64,000 bases of DNA from Cercospora beticola (lineage: Eukaryota; Ascomycota; Dothideomycetes; Mycosphaerellales; Mycosphaerellaceae), in contig NC_088941.1 of the NCBI RefSeq assembly GCF_033473495.1, positions 310,001 to 374,000 of the forward strand, read 5' to 3'. The notes beneath the pieces are model-generated. The model did no database searches, was not told the DNA's origin, and saw nothing but the letters and a program-made list of their open reading frames with translations. The number at the start of each line of letters is the position of its first letter. Within the stretch, counting starts at the first letter, position 1. Of this stretch, positions 55,321-64,000 are shown in pieces. Made by a program: the position numbers and the translations under genes.

Positions 55321-56610
55321 GTCGTCGGTGTGGTGGGTGAGTGCAGTAGGGTAGAGGTGCGGTGAAGGGAGATTGTCAGAGCAGAGGGGGAGTCTGCTGA
55401 CAATGAGTAGGAGGATGATCAGAAAGATTTGTTGAGCAATGCTTCGAGGTTGACGTGTGGTGTGGTGGGGTCCACAGGCTGGCTGAGTGTAAGGCTAAGT
55501 CCCTGCCCGCGATCACGGCTGCTGAGACGGTGATGTCAAGGCGATTGCTCACGGCCGCTCGGTGGCGATACGCAATGCACTCCTGCGCGGCAACGGACAA
55601 TGCCACTCTGCTCTGTGGAGATGCACGAAACGCGAGTGAATGTCTTCTACCTGCTGCTGCTGTTTTCGTATCCGGACAAGGCGGGCGGATGCTTGCTCAG
55701 CAATTACCAGCTCCAAGGCCAGAACGATAGCCGTCTCACACGCGCTGGAGAATGAGCCGCAAAGTCCGTCACCGTCACAGGCACAGCACATTACCACAGC
55801 ACATCACTCACAGCGGCCGGATCTCGCTCTCCGGGAAATGTCCCGACGCGCATCATTCGTGCTCTGCCTCGACTAGATGCTGATAGCCTCTTGCGCGAGC
55901 ATGCGCTTCCATCCGGCTTCGCAGTGACACCGTAATGGCAGCGAGGCTTCTGTGCTTCGCGCACTAATCACTCACCCCCGTTGATTACCGAGCAGACGTT
56001 AAAAGGTGCAGAGCAGGCCGAATCACTACCGATGCAGCTGCGTCTCGCGTTGCTGGTTTGCAGCACAAGGAAACGTGGGTATCGGATTGGTGCTATACCA
56101 CAGATACCATCCCAATGTAGCCAATTTTCGCAGCCGTCGACTGTATCGTACGAGCAATGCCAGGTGCGACACAACGGGTGTTCTCTGCTTATCCGCGGAC
56201 CTGATGATAGCAGCGCAAATATTTTTTTGCCCCAATGGTGCCCTGCTTGGAGCAGGAGCGACGCTTCCATCAAGTGAATGGCGAGCAACTGCATGCATAT
56301 GCGGCACTGCATTCGTGCCATTGGGGTGTCCAACATCTCCGGTAGCACGTTGGGGGTCATGGACATGACCAGCTTCTCCGTCTCACAAAGACCGAGTCAG
56401 AAATTCAAGAAAATTGTGGTGACGGCCTTGATGCCTGACGACTGTGACGGCTACTGCCGCGTGCCGTCTACGCTAGCTTGAACGAGCACCGGATGTTGCC
56501 GACTCTCCCACACTTGGCAAAATCGAATTAACGACGCAGCGCATCTCCCGACTTCTGCGGACGATAGCGACGACAAAACACCCAGCGAGCCCACCCAGAA
56601 CACCGCCAAC
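55321..56610. other. Divergent intergenic region, zwf1 / rpl33
   Basis: 1.29 kb holding both promoters. Short ORFs around 55450-55880 and 55970-56370 exist on both strands, without domains. The last 60 bp before the eL33 ATG are C/A-rich, as is usual for ribosomal protein genes. Confidence 0.5.
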
Positions 56611-57128
56611 ATGTCCGAATCACAGGGTCACCGTCTTTACGTCAAGTCAGTACCGCCCTCGCCACCGCTGCTCGAACGCCCTCCGCTCCGCTGTCTCAAA
56701 CTCGGGAAACAAATAGCGGCGGTGGCATTGGAATACACCCACGGACAGTCGTACTGACTGAATACTCACAGGGGCAAGCACCTTTCGTACCAGAGGGGCA
56801 AGCGCACCACCAACCCAAACACATCGCTCATCAAGGTTGAGGGCGTCGACGACCCAAAGGCCGCATCTTTCTACCTGGGCAAGCGCATCGCATACGTCTA
56901 CCGCGCCAAGAAGGAGGTTAGAGGATCTAAGATCCGTGTCATCTGGGGCAAGGTCACGCGGACACACGGTGCGTAGGAGATGTGCGAGCGAGTCGAGGTG
57001 TGGTCAGGTATACTGATAAGGATCTAACAGGCAACTCCGGTGTGGTGAGGGCACAATTCAGACACAACCTGCCATCCAAGTCGTTCGGCGCCATGGTTCG
57101 CATCATGCTTTACCCGTCCTCGATATAG
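56611..57128 (+). CDS. rpl33: 60S ribosomal protein eL33 (L35Ae)
   Basis: This is a structural protein of the cytosolic 60S subunit. There are three exons, 56611-56645, 56772-56968 and 57031-57128, giving 109 aa, the usual size. The product reads [20 protein letters not shown], then [20 protein letters not shown], then [15 protein letters not shown], then [11 protein letters not shown] joined to [20 protein letters not shown] and [11 protein letters not shown]. These are the L35Ae signature blocks. Donors are GTCAGT and GTGCGT, and intron 2 has a TCTAAC branch site. The first intron sits early in the gene, as in many fungal ribosomal protein genes. Confidence 0.97.
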
Positions 57129-58676
57129 ATACGACCAGCCGCAACGACTACCCTGCGATGGAACCACACGACATGCATTCGGGAGCGCAAACGGCGACGG
57201 GGGGTCACTTTTGGGCGGCAGTGCAAGGCAGCAAGAGGACGCGAGTAGGACTATGGGTGTCTGAGAGCGGGCCATCTTTGCTGCCGCAAGGGCGATGGCG
57301 TAGAAAGGAAACTTGTCAGGCTGTCAGATATACGGCTTTGTTTCTGAGTCATGGAAATGCATAAGACACTAAAACCCAAAAGGACATCATGCTCACGATG
57401 ACAATGTGCAAAGACATTCCACAAAGCTTCGAGTTCATATGAGAGGCTTCCACGGCGACGTGATGAGCTTGAAGATGGCTGCATTGCGTCATAATACAAG
57501 AGACGGAAGGCTGACTTGAACAGAAATCACCACACTTCCCACGAATCCTCCAGCAATGGTCTACAACATCGCACGTACCATCACGAATCCCATACAGTCT
57601 TCCGCTCTCAACTGCTGCGACGTCCAGTCCGAGACGACAGTCGAAAGTCTGCGCCACGAAGCGCGTTACTACGTCCAGAGGAGCCGTAATACTCCCTCCC
57701 ATATTCGGCCTACGGTGAGACGACACAGCACGCAACCACGACCTCGACTTCTCCGTCTTCAGCCCGAACCGAGCATGCTTCCGTCTCTTCACGACTCTGG
57801 AGCTCCGCTCTTTCCAAGATTCCAACACGCCCTCCTGACCAGGCCACCCCGCAGCCTGCACTCTCCACAAACAGCAACCGCAACTAACAATGCAATCTAC
57901 CTTGTCCAACAAATCCAGACCTCTGGTAAACAATGCCAAGATTCCACAAAGCGAACATCGGCACTCATGCAACGACTGCCTCTGGAACTGCGTCACAGCA
58001 TATCCCGAAATCGGCGTGCTTGGCATATTTATCGACATGAGGCAATTCGCTTCAACATCACTCCTTACCCACGACCATGTGCATGCAGCGCCATCACAAC
58101 CTGCCTACACAAAGACATTCGAGGATAGGATAGATAAAGATGAGATTGCCGACAGGAATACAGCACAAAACCCACGACTCACTCATCGCCGTCACATTGA
58201 TTGCATTCACTCTTACTTTTAACTTTACTCTTGCTTCCCTCTTTCCTCTCTCATCTCCCACCATAACAATCACACTGTCGTCTTTTGCGTTCGATCGCTC
58301 TAAGCGTGATATATGTACAAAACAACAATCCAAACCCACCAAGGATTAGCGCCCAAAAAAGTGTTGCCCCCTTCCATCCCTCCTCCCATCGACCAATTAA
58401 TCGGCCGGCCTGCTGAACACCAAAATACCAAGAACTTGTACACCACTGCCAACCAATTCCCAATGCAAAAGAAACGACAGCAAGAATCTCTCTCTTCTTT
58501 TGTGTGTGAACGTAGCCGCTTCCAAAGATGAAATCAAGCTCCGCCAAGAGAAGATCTCTCGACGGATACTCCAAACCGGTCAAAACGAAGATGAGAAGCC
58601 AAAGACGCTCGCTTTCTTTCCCGTGGCAATAAAAAACCAAGCGTGACCCGAGCGAGACCCAAATCCTCTGTGCGTC
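57129..58676. other. Convergent intergenic region with overlapping doubtful ORFs
   Basis: 1.5 kb between eL33 (+) and the PH-LRR gene (-). A 190-codon + strand ORF (57556-58128) and a 229-codon - strand ORF (57349-58038) overlap; neither has a recognisable domain, so neither is called. The 3' UTR of the PH-LRR gene covers the right side. Confidence 0.45.
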
Positions 58677-61600
58677 CTACGTCGGCGTCCTTCCCCCATC
58701 ATTCCCAACCGCCGTATCAATCCTCAACGTTCGCACATCATTACCCATCGACCTGGTCTGACTCTCCGCACTCCCTCTCCCAGGATTCAAATTCGAACTC
58801 GTCGGCGGACTTCCAGCTCCAGCACCATCAAGCAAAAACTGCCTAAAACTCATCCCATGCTTACTCTCATCAATCGGCGAAATCTGCGGCGCACCACTCC
58901 TCGACGCAGCATGCGGTTGTTGTCTCGGCGTAGGAAATTCAATCGGTTCCGTAGGATGTTCATCCTGCGGAGAATCGAAATACCCCACTCTTCCAGTATC
59001 CAAATCTGCTTTCGGTGTAGTATCAATTTTGACTTGCTCGAGCATTTTCCCAATACTGCCTACCGAACCCGGTCGTTCGAATTTTTCGTCTTCGATTTCC
59101 ATTTTGACGGGGACGTTGTTGAGGAGACACCAGTTTCGATGGAGATATTGTTCGAGGCGGTAGCATTGGCGATCCCATTGTTCTGTGAGGAGACGGTGTG
59201 TGGTTTGTACGTCTTGGATTGTGAAGGATGCCGCGTGGCTGTGTGAGCTGCCTGAGGGGCTGTGGCTGGCTTTTTTGCTGGGTGGTAGATTGAGCGATAG
59301 TGGAGAGACATTACGCGTCTCGTGTAGAGGCGTTGATCGTCCGTATGAAGCAAGTGCTGGGAACGAAGGTGTATAGCTCGATGCTGCCCGTGAAGTCGTC
59401 TTACGCATGCTCGCTAAGCCTTTTTTCACTGGGGAAGAGTGTCCTACAGGAGCTTTCCCGCTACTGAGCGATGTTCGAGGCGGATCGAGTTCAGACATTG
59501 TCCTCATTGTTGCTTCCGCTGCCTTGAATGCCGCCGCTCGTCCGTCGTTCATAGCTGGCAAGAAGACGAGTACTGTATTATCAGTCAATGCATTGACCAG
59601 ATCAGTAAGACCATGCAGAGGGATTTCGTTGTTATCGCAATGGAGCTCCAGAAGAGTGCGATTCAGCCGTAGCACTTCAGCGAGAGTACTCGCGCCTCTT
59701 ATGCCGAGCTTCTGCTTTTCCACTTTGAAAACCTGCAGAGACGTATTATCCTTGAGTCCCTTCAGTGCTTCATTGATGCCAGGCCCAAACTTGGAAGTTG
59801 CCAAGCGGGAGTCATCCCCAGATATGTCGAGCTCTATGATCGTTTCGTTCTTGGCCAGCAGCTTCGCAATGGCAGCGCATGTATCGTCGCTTGCGTCTCC
59901 TGGAAGACCTGTCTGAGAAATGTCGAGGCATCGAATGCTTTTGTTTACAGTGAGCGCTTTCAGTATTTTCCTGAACTGCGACTCCTCTTTGTACTCGATC
60001 GAGCGCATACTCAGGTGCGATGGCGTGAGGCTGTTGGAGATGGCTTGAGTGACCTTTTCAAGACCTTTGCTCACTACGCACTGGCTGATGTCGAGGTGCA
60101 TGTCCCGTGGCGCAGCGTTCTCCCACGACATGCTATGAAGGAGGGTTGCTACGTCACCGCCTGTGAGGTATGTGTTGTCGAGGTATAATTCGTGCAAGCT
60201 AGCTGACTGAGGATGAGCAAGATACGTGGAAATTGCATCGATGGTGTTCGCATTCAGAGTTGTGCCAGTGAGACGCAGTTCCTGGAGACGCCACATAAGC
60301 AGCGTCTCTGCTTGTATGAATGCCTCGCTACCGGACGTCCTGGAGACGTTGGAGAGGTTCAATTTTCGAATGAAAGCAAACATCCCCAGCTGGCTGTCGA
60401 AGGCGGAAGGACTCAATCGGGCGCTGTTACCAGCGATCTCGAGTGACTCCAATGTGTTCTCTTGCGCACGGAGGGCATCAAGAATCAGTCCCAAGCTACG
60501 ATCGTTCAGCCCACATCGATTGAGCTCGATGGCACGAAAATGACACGACTTATCCACGGCGGCACCAACCAAATAGTCCTGATCAGTCTCACTCAGTTCT
60601 ATGCCATTGAGACAAATCCAGTCCACGTTGGTGGTCTGATGTTTGCATAGTGGAAACAGAGCCTCAACCACACCACTACCTATGTCAGGGTGTCGAGGAG
60701 CCTCCTCATTCGTAGGTGTGGTGTCGGCGTGTTTGACTGTAACGCAACCAGAGAAATCCATGCGTCGCAGCTTTTTGCTGGTCGCGGCAATTGCGCGAAC
60801 CTCTTGCACAAGCAATGACGACCGACTGAGCTCGTCTGCACTGAGCCTGATGGGAGTACCTCGCTTAGTCCGTGTGCAGACGTGCTCGTTGCCATAATTG
60901 TCATGCAGGCCGTTCAGCGAGTCTAGATTGATTCCAGCGAACGAGATGCTGCCAAAAGATTCATTGTAGCGAACAGCACGCATGATGGCCAAGAGTTCAA
61001 GAGGGCCATAACTCGGTCGACGCAGATCTGCAGGAGCGAGAAGTTCGAACCGCGGAGCATCTTCGCAGCTGTAGTTGATTGTATACCGGATATTCGAGGG
61101 GTTTACGCCATACGCTACACAGTATGCGATCAAAGTGCGGTCCAGACAGTTGTGTTCCTCAACATCCGCGGCCGCTGGCGGCAGGAGCAGATCATCGACC
61201 TCGACAGGCACTTTGAACCTAAACAGTCGATAGCCGCACTCCGGTCGCAGGAAGTTCTCGGACCAGTGTAATCTTGCAGCGATCTCGAAGGACGAAGCTG
61301 AAGCAAGGCATAGCACGCGAGGCTTTTGCATCGGCTGTCGGAACACGAGCTCGAAAGTGTCATCATCGCTACTGACTTTAACTCCAATCAAGGTCAGAAT
61401 CCCAAACGAAGCCTGCGAGTGATTGGGAGCAATGAGCGGGCTGGCAGTCCTTGATGGGGGTTTGGCAAGCGCGATTAGATGTACTTTGTGCACACCAATC
61501 GCCAGGAAGCACACCGTAGATGAGACTTTCGTCAAGTCATCCGATGATGATTTGCTCCCTGACTTGACTGCCGGCTGTCTCTGCACGACCTTGTAGATTG

Positions 61601-62585
61601 CACAATTCGTAGGGTCGTAGTCATGTTCTCGTTCCACAATTCGCGCGGCATGTTCAAGGCTTCGAGGCGAGATCAAGGTCGACTCCTTGGACCGCAATTC
61701 GCTCGCAACGCTTCGTATTCGTACCAGCCAGCCATCTCGCTCCTCTGGATGTGCGAACTGAAGCGTCATGACTGACGCAGAACCAGAATCCTCGTCCAAG
61801 TAAGCCACTTCCAGCGCAAAGTATGGTTTCCCATCGTCCAGCTTATGCGTAGCTACAATCTGCCGCAATAGTACTCGGCCATCCTTGTCGCCGGAAGAGT
61901 CCGACATCGATTGAAGATCACTGTGTGAACCCGCGGACGGCATTGACGCATGTTTCTGCATGGGACTGCGATTGCTCCCACTAGGTATTGTCCTGAAGTG
62001 CTCCGCAGCCTTCGCCTGCGTTTTGTACCGTAATATAGCATACTCAGTGAGCACGAGGTATTCCTTCTTCTTTCTGAACATGCCAGCGCTCGTTTGGACT
62101 TCGCCGTGCAGCAGCACATGTTTGGAGGCACCCGGTGAAGCATTTCCGATGCTATCGAGCGTATGATCGAACACCAGCGAAGGCGCTTTAGAGGAGGTGG
62201 TCGAAGGCGGTTCGGCACTGGTATAGTTCTGAGCAAAGCTGGACAAGTCCTCAGTGCTCCCTCTCGTCAAGCTCGTCTTTAGCGACTCGAACACTGAGGG
62301 TGGCCGCTTGGAGGCTCTCATGGTGATCGAGGGTCGTCTGGATTGCGATCGCGACTGGTCTGCTAGTGGCGTATTCGTCCGGTCTTCGTCGGCCACCACG
62401 GAATAGTTCAGATGCCCCAACTGACTCGGCCCTCGCGCATGCTTCGGCTTCTTGCTCAGTGTCTTTGGCTTCTTGACATCTCGGCCGCCATCGTCGTGGA
62501 GGTCGGCGCTGGAGCGCAGACCGGCGAGCGACAGTATGCTCCTTCTTTTCGAAGACTCTCTGCCATCCCTGGCAGCCGCCGACAT
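58677..62585 (-). CDS. PH-like and leucine-rich-repeat protein (CARMIL-like architecture)
   Basis: A single exon of 1302 aa from MSAAARDGRESSKRRSILSL. Residues 1-150 are Ser/Arg-rich and disordered. A PH-like domain at about 155-305 reads KHVLLHGEVQTSAGMFRKKK, YLVLTEYAILRYKTQ and FAHPEERDGWLVRIRSVASE. A second PH-like stretch at about 320-460 includes FGILTLIGVKVSSDDDTFEL. From about 470 to 1010 come leucine-rich repeats of the RNI type, for example LRRMDFSGCVTVKHAD, LESLEIAGNSARLSPSAFDS, LQELRLTGTTLNANTIDAI and LLELHCDNNEIPLHGL. A short helical segment (LLTEQWDRQCYRLEQYLHRN) and a disordered tail follow. PH plus LRR resembles CARMIL actin-capping regulators, but orthology was not shown. Function is unknown; the cortex or membrane is a plausible site. 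Confidence 0.82.
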   Translation of the reverse strand: MSAAARDGRESSKRRSILSLAGLRSSADLHDDGGRDVKKPKTLSKKPKHARGPSQLGHLNYSVVADEDRTNTPLADQSRSQSRRPSITMRASKRPPSVFESLKTSLTRGSTEDLSSFAQNYTSAEPPSTTSSKAPSLVFDHTLDSIGNASPGASKHVLLHGEVQTSAGMFRKKKEYLVLTEYAILRYKTQAKAAEHFRTIPSGSNRSPMQKHASMPSAGSHSDLQSMSDSSGDKDGRVLLRQIVATHKLDDGKPYFALEVAYLDEDSGSASVMTLQFAHPEERDGWLVRIRSVASELRSKESTLISPRSLEHAARIVEREHDYDPTNCAIYKVVQRQPAVKSGSKSSSDDLTKVSSTVCFLAIGVHKVHLIALAKPPSRTASPLIAPNHSQASFGILTLIGVKVSSDDDTFELVFRQPMQKPRVLCLASASSFEIAARLHWSENFLRPECGYRLFRFKVPVEVDDLLLPPAAADVEEHNCLDRTLIAYCVAYGVNPSNIRYTINYSCEDAPRFELLAPADLRRPSYGPLELLAIMRAVRYNESFGSISFAGINLDSLNGLHDNYGNEHVCTRTKRGTPIRLSADELSRSSLLVQEVRAIAATSKKLRRMDFSGCVTVKHADTTPTNEEAPRHPDIGSGVVEALFPLCKHQTTNVDWICLNGIELSETDQDYLVGAAVDKSCHFRAIELNRCGLNDRSLGLILDALRAQENTLESLEIAGNSARLSPSAFDSQLGMFAFIRKLNLSNVSRTSGSEAFIQAETLLMWRLQELRLTGTTLNANTIDAISTYLAHPQSASLHELYLDNTYLTGGDVATLLHSMSWENAAPRDMHLDISQCVVSKGLEKVTQAISNSLTPSHLSMRSIEYKEESQFRKILKALTVNKSIRCLDISQTGLPGDASDDTCAAIAKLLAKNETIIELDISGDDSRLATSKFGPGINEALKGLKDNTSLQVFKVEKQKLGIRGASTLAEVLRLNRTLLELHCDNNEIPLHGLTDLVNALTDNTVLVFLPAMNDGRAAAFKAAEATMRTMSELDPPRTSLSSGKAPVGHSSPVKKGLASMRKTTSRAASSYTPSFPALASYGRSTPLHETRNVSPLSLNLPPSKKASHSPSGSSHSHAASFTIQDVQTTHRLLTEQWDRQCYRLEQYLHRNWCLLNNVPVKMEIEDEKFERPGSVGSIGKMLEQVKIDTTPKADLDTGRVGYFDSPQDEHPTEPIEFPTPRQQPHAASRSGAPQISPIDESKHGMSFRQFLLDGAGAGSPPTSSNLNPGRGSAESQTRSMGNDVRTLRIDTAVGNDGGRTPT

Positions 62586-64000
62586 GCTCCTGGAGTTGCT
62601 GACTCTCCCGCTGCAGGCCGTAGCGCTGACGATGTCGTCGTACGGAGATTGGCTGGGCGGTATAAGACCAACGTCGTCCAGCTATAGCTCCAACCCGCGC
62701 GTGGTGAGCGGCCGTTTGCCCGCAAGTGCTCACACCCCCGCGCGCCACAGCCGGGACAATATAGATGAAGTGAATATAATGGTCGGATTCTGCAGGCGCC
62801 CGCACCCAACTACCCCAAGCGCTCGCACGCTTCGTCGTTGTTCACCGGAGAAGATGAGCATTGGGAGGAACGTGAAGAGCGGGCCAGCTGCTGACTAGCC
62901 ACGCCGACGCCCAGGATGGTGCAGTGCAATGGAACGGCGGCCAAGGGGGTGTCTGGCACATGGGCGGCCACCGCAAATGTGCACACAACGTTAATGTTAT
63001 TTTAGCTAGGAGCTGTTGCGGCAGTTGGGCTGTGCAGTGACCGGGATGCATCCATGACGAATGGCGCGTGGAACGCCTGGGCTACGCTGGTGTTTCGAGT
63101 GCGACCAAATGACATCGCGGGCAGAGAAGCAGACGCCGATCTGCCTTTCGCTTGGGACACCACCAGCACCACCATGATGACCTGCCCACTGCCCCCGCCC
63201 TCCTGCGTGATTTCCACCCGCGCCAGCCTGCAAGCGACTCCTCCCCCTCCGCTCCGCTGCCAACAAATGACGCGTTCCAGCCAACACCTGGCAACAGAAG
63301 CTTTTGTTGCAGCTGGCGGGCAGACAATAGCGGCAACTCTATTATATGCAAACACCTCACATCCCGGTGCTCAACTTCCACTTTCGCATCTCAGCTGCTT
63401 CTTCGCGCATGGTTGCTGACCACACATCTCACCCTCGCCACCGCCGCCGTTGCTCGAAGACATGCTGCATGAAACATACGATATACACGAGGCGCGCCCT
63501 CTGTAGCCCGCCTGGCCTTCATACGCCGGCTGCGGCGACGGCACGGCATTGGCATCATGTCCCAGGATTCATTACGCACCTCGACCTTTAGGCGCGAAGT
63601 GCTCCCGACCAAGCCGTCTCGAGCAATGCGCAAAACCAAGTTCGAGCGCAGAAAGCCTGCACCACCAACTTGCACGCCTCATGCCGCTATCTGTTGGGAT
63701 CCCACTTCTGACGACCGATCAGCGAGAAGCACACAGCAGCCACAGCAGCGCCGAAATACGAGACTCCTGCCTGTCGGGAGCCTGCAGTCGATGCTCGTAT
63801 TGTGAAGTTCGCCTCCCATGTCGGAATCGCTTCCACGCGGCTTTGCGTATACGTTACGCTCCCCCTTCATGATCAAAAATCCTTATCTGGAGCAGCTCGT
63901 GCACCATGTCATTCCTGTAGTTCGCTACAGCTCACGACAAACCGGCACGGATCTCGCACAAAGTCTCAGCCGGTGCTCAATGTCTCGGGCACCGGCTGTT
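62586..64000. other. Right edge, no supported gene
   Basis: This holds the promoter of the PH-LRR gene and about 1 kb of sequence with short ORFs on both strands. A + strand ORF at 63557-63805 starts MSQDSLRTSTFRREVLPTKP but shows no family feature. A perfect 10-bp inverted repeat lies at the extreme end. Confidence 0.45.
63968..63999. repeat. Perfect 10-bp inverted repeat
   Basis: CAGCCGGTGC at 63968-63977 pairs with GCACCGGCTG at 63990-63999 across a 12-nt loop. It could form a hairpin or be a palindromic factor site; the window ends there, so context is missing. Confidence 0.6.

Noticed and set aside
57349..58128. Overlapping long ORFs on opposite strands (229 codons on -, 190 codons on +)
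   Set aside because: Neither translation shows a domain, compositional logic or splice signals; the two overlap antiparallel in a convergent 3' region, and at most one could be real.
58251..58640. Hydrophobic 129-aa minus-strand ORF resembling a membrane protein
   Set aside because: It lies immediately downstream of, and on the same strand as, the PH-LRR gene, in T/C-rich sequence that produces hydrophobic codons by composition; probably 3' UTR.

Overview
The window is nuclear DNA of a filamentous ascomycete (Pezizomycotina). Genes are dense and carry short introns of about 50-120 nt with GTRNGN donors, CTAAC/CTGAC-like branch points and YAG acceptors. Strong fungal orthologues confirm the phylum: Bre1, Bdp1, Urc1, Rtt109, a Rad9/Crb2-type mediator, Nrp1, Erg7, Ste23 and a GH72-like protein. 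Placement in Dothideomycetes is my impression only and was not tested. I saw no tRNA, rRNA, CRISPR array or recognisable intact transposon.

Layout. 1-8.3 kb: ARPC3 (-), V-ATPase subunit f (+), the H2B ubiquitin ligase Bre1 (-) and TFIIIB subunit Bdp1 (+). 8.3-13.1 kb is gene-poor, with a small repeat-bearing Cys/His-rich ORF and one possible short ORF. 13.1-15.9 kb: Urc1 (-) and Elf1 (+). 16.6-20.6 kb: two unrecognised genes flanking a decayed array of 96-bp repeats. 21.7-26.1 kb: mitochondrial Hsp60 and an acidic-tailed unknown. 26.5-34.4 kb: Rtt109 (-), mitoribosomal mL57 (+) and the Rad9/Crb2-type Tudor-BRCT protein (-). 35.0-44.5 kb: an RBR ubiquitin ligase, Nrp1, lanosterol synthase Erg7 and a Yar1-like ankyrin protein. 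45.4-53.1 kb: an F-box-like protein, insulin-degrading enzyme Ste23 and a GH72-fold protein that looks catalytically dead. 53.5-57.1 kb: glucose-6-phosphate dehydrogenase and ribosomal protein eL33. 58.7-62.6 kb: a large PH-plus-leucine-rich-repeat protein. The last 1.4 kb has no supported gene.

Most genes are unrelated housekeeping functions. One theme recurs: Bre1 (H2B ubiquitination, needed for H3K79 methylation), the Rad9/Crb2-type protein (whose Tudor domain reads histone methylation at breaks) and Rtt109 (H3K56 acetylation) all act in chromatin-based DNA-damage signalling. The less ordinary items are the GH72-like pseudoenzyme without a signal peptide, the 96-bp (32-codon) repeat array, the repeat-containing Cys/His-rich small protein, a 57-nt intron that stays in frame without a stop, and a possible alternative presequence on Ste23. 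Exon models were built by hand from splice signals, frame continuity and remembered family sequence. Every multi-exon sum was checked to be a multiple of three.
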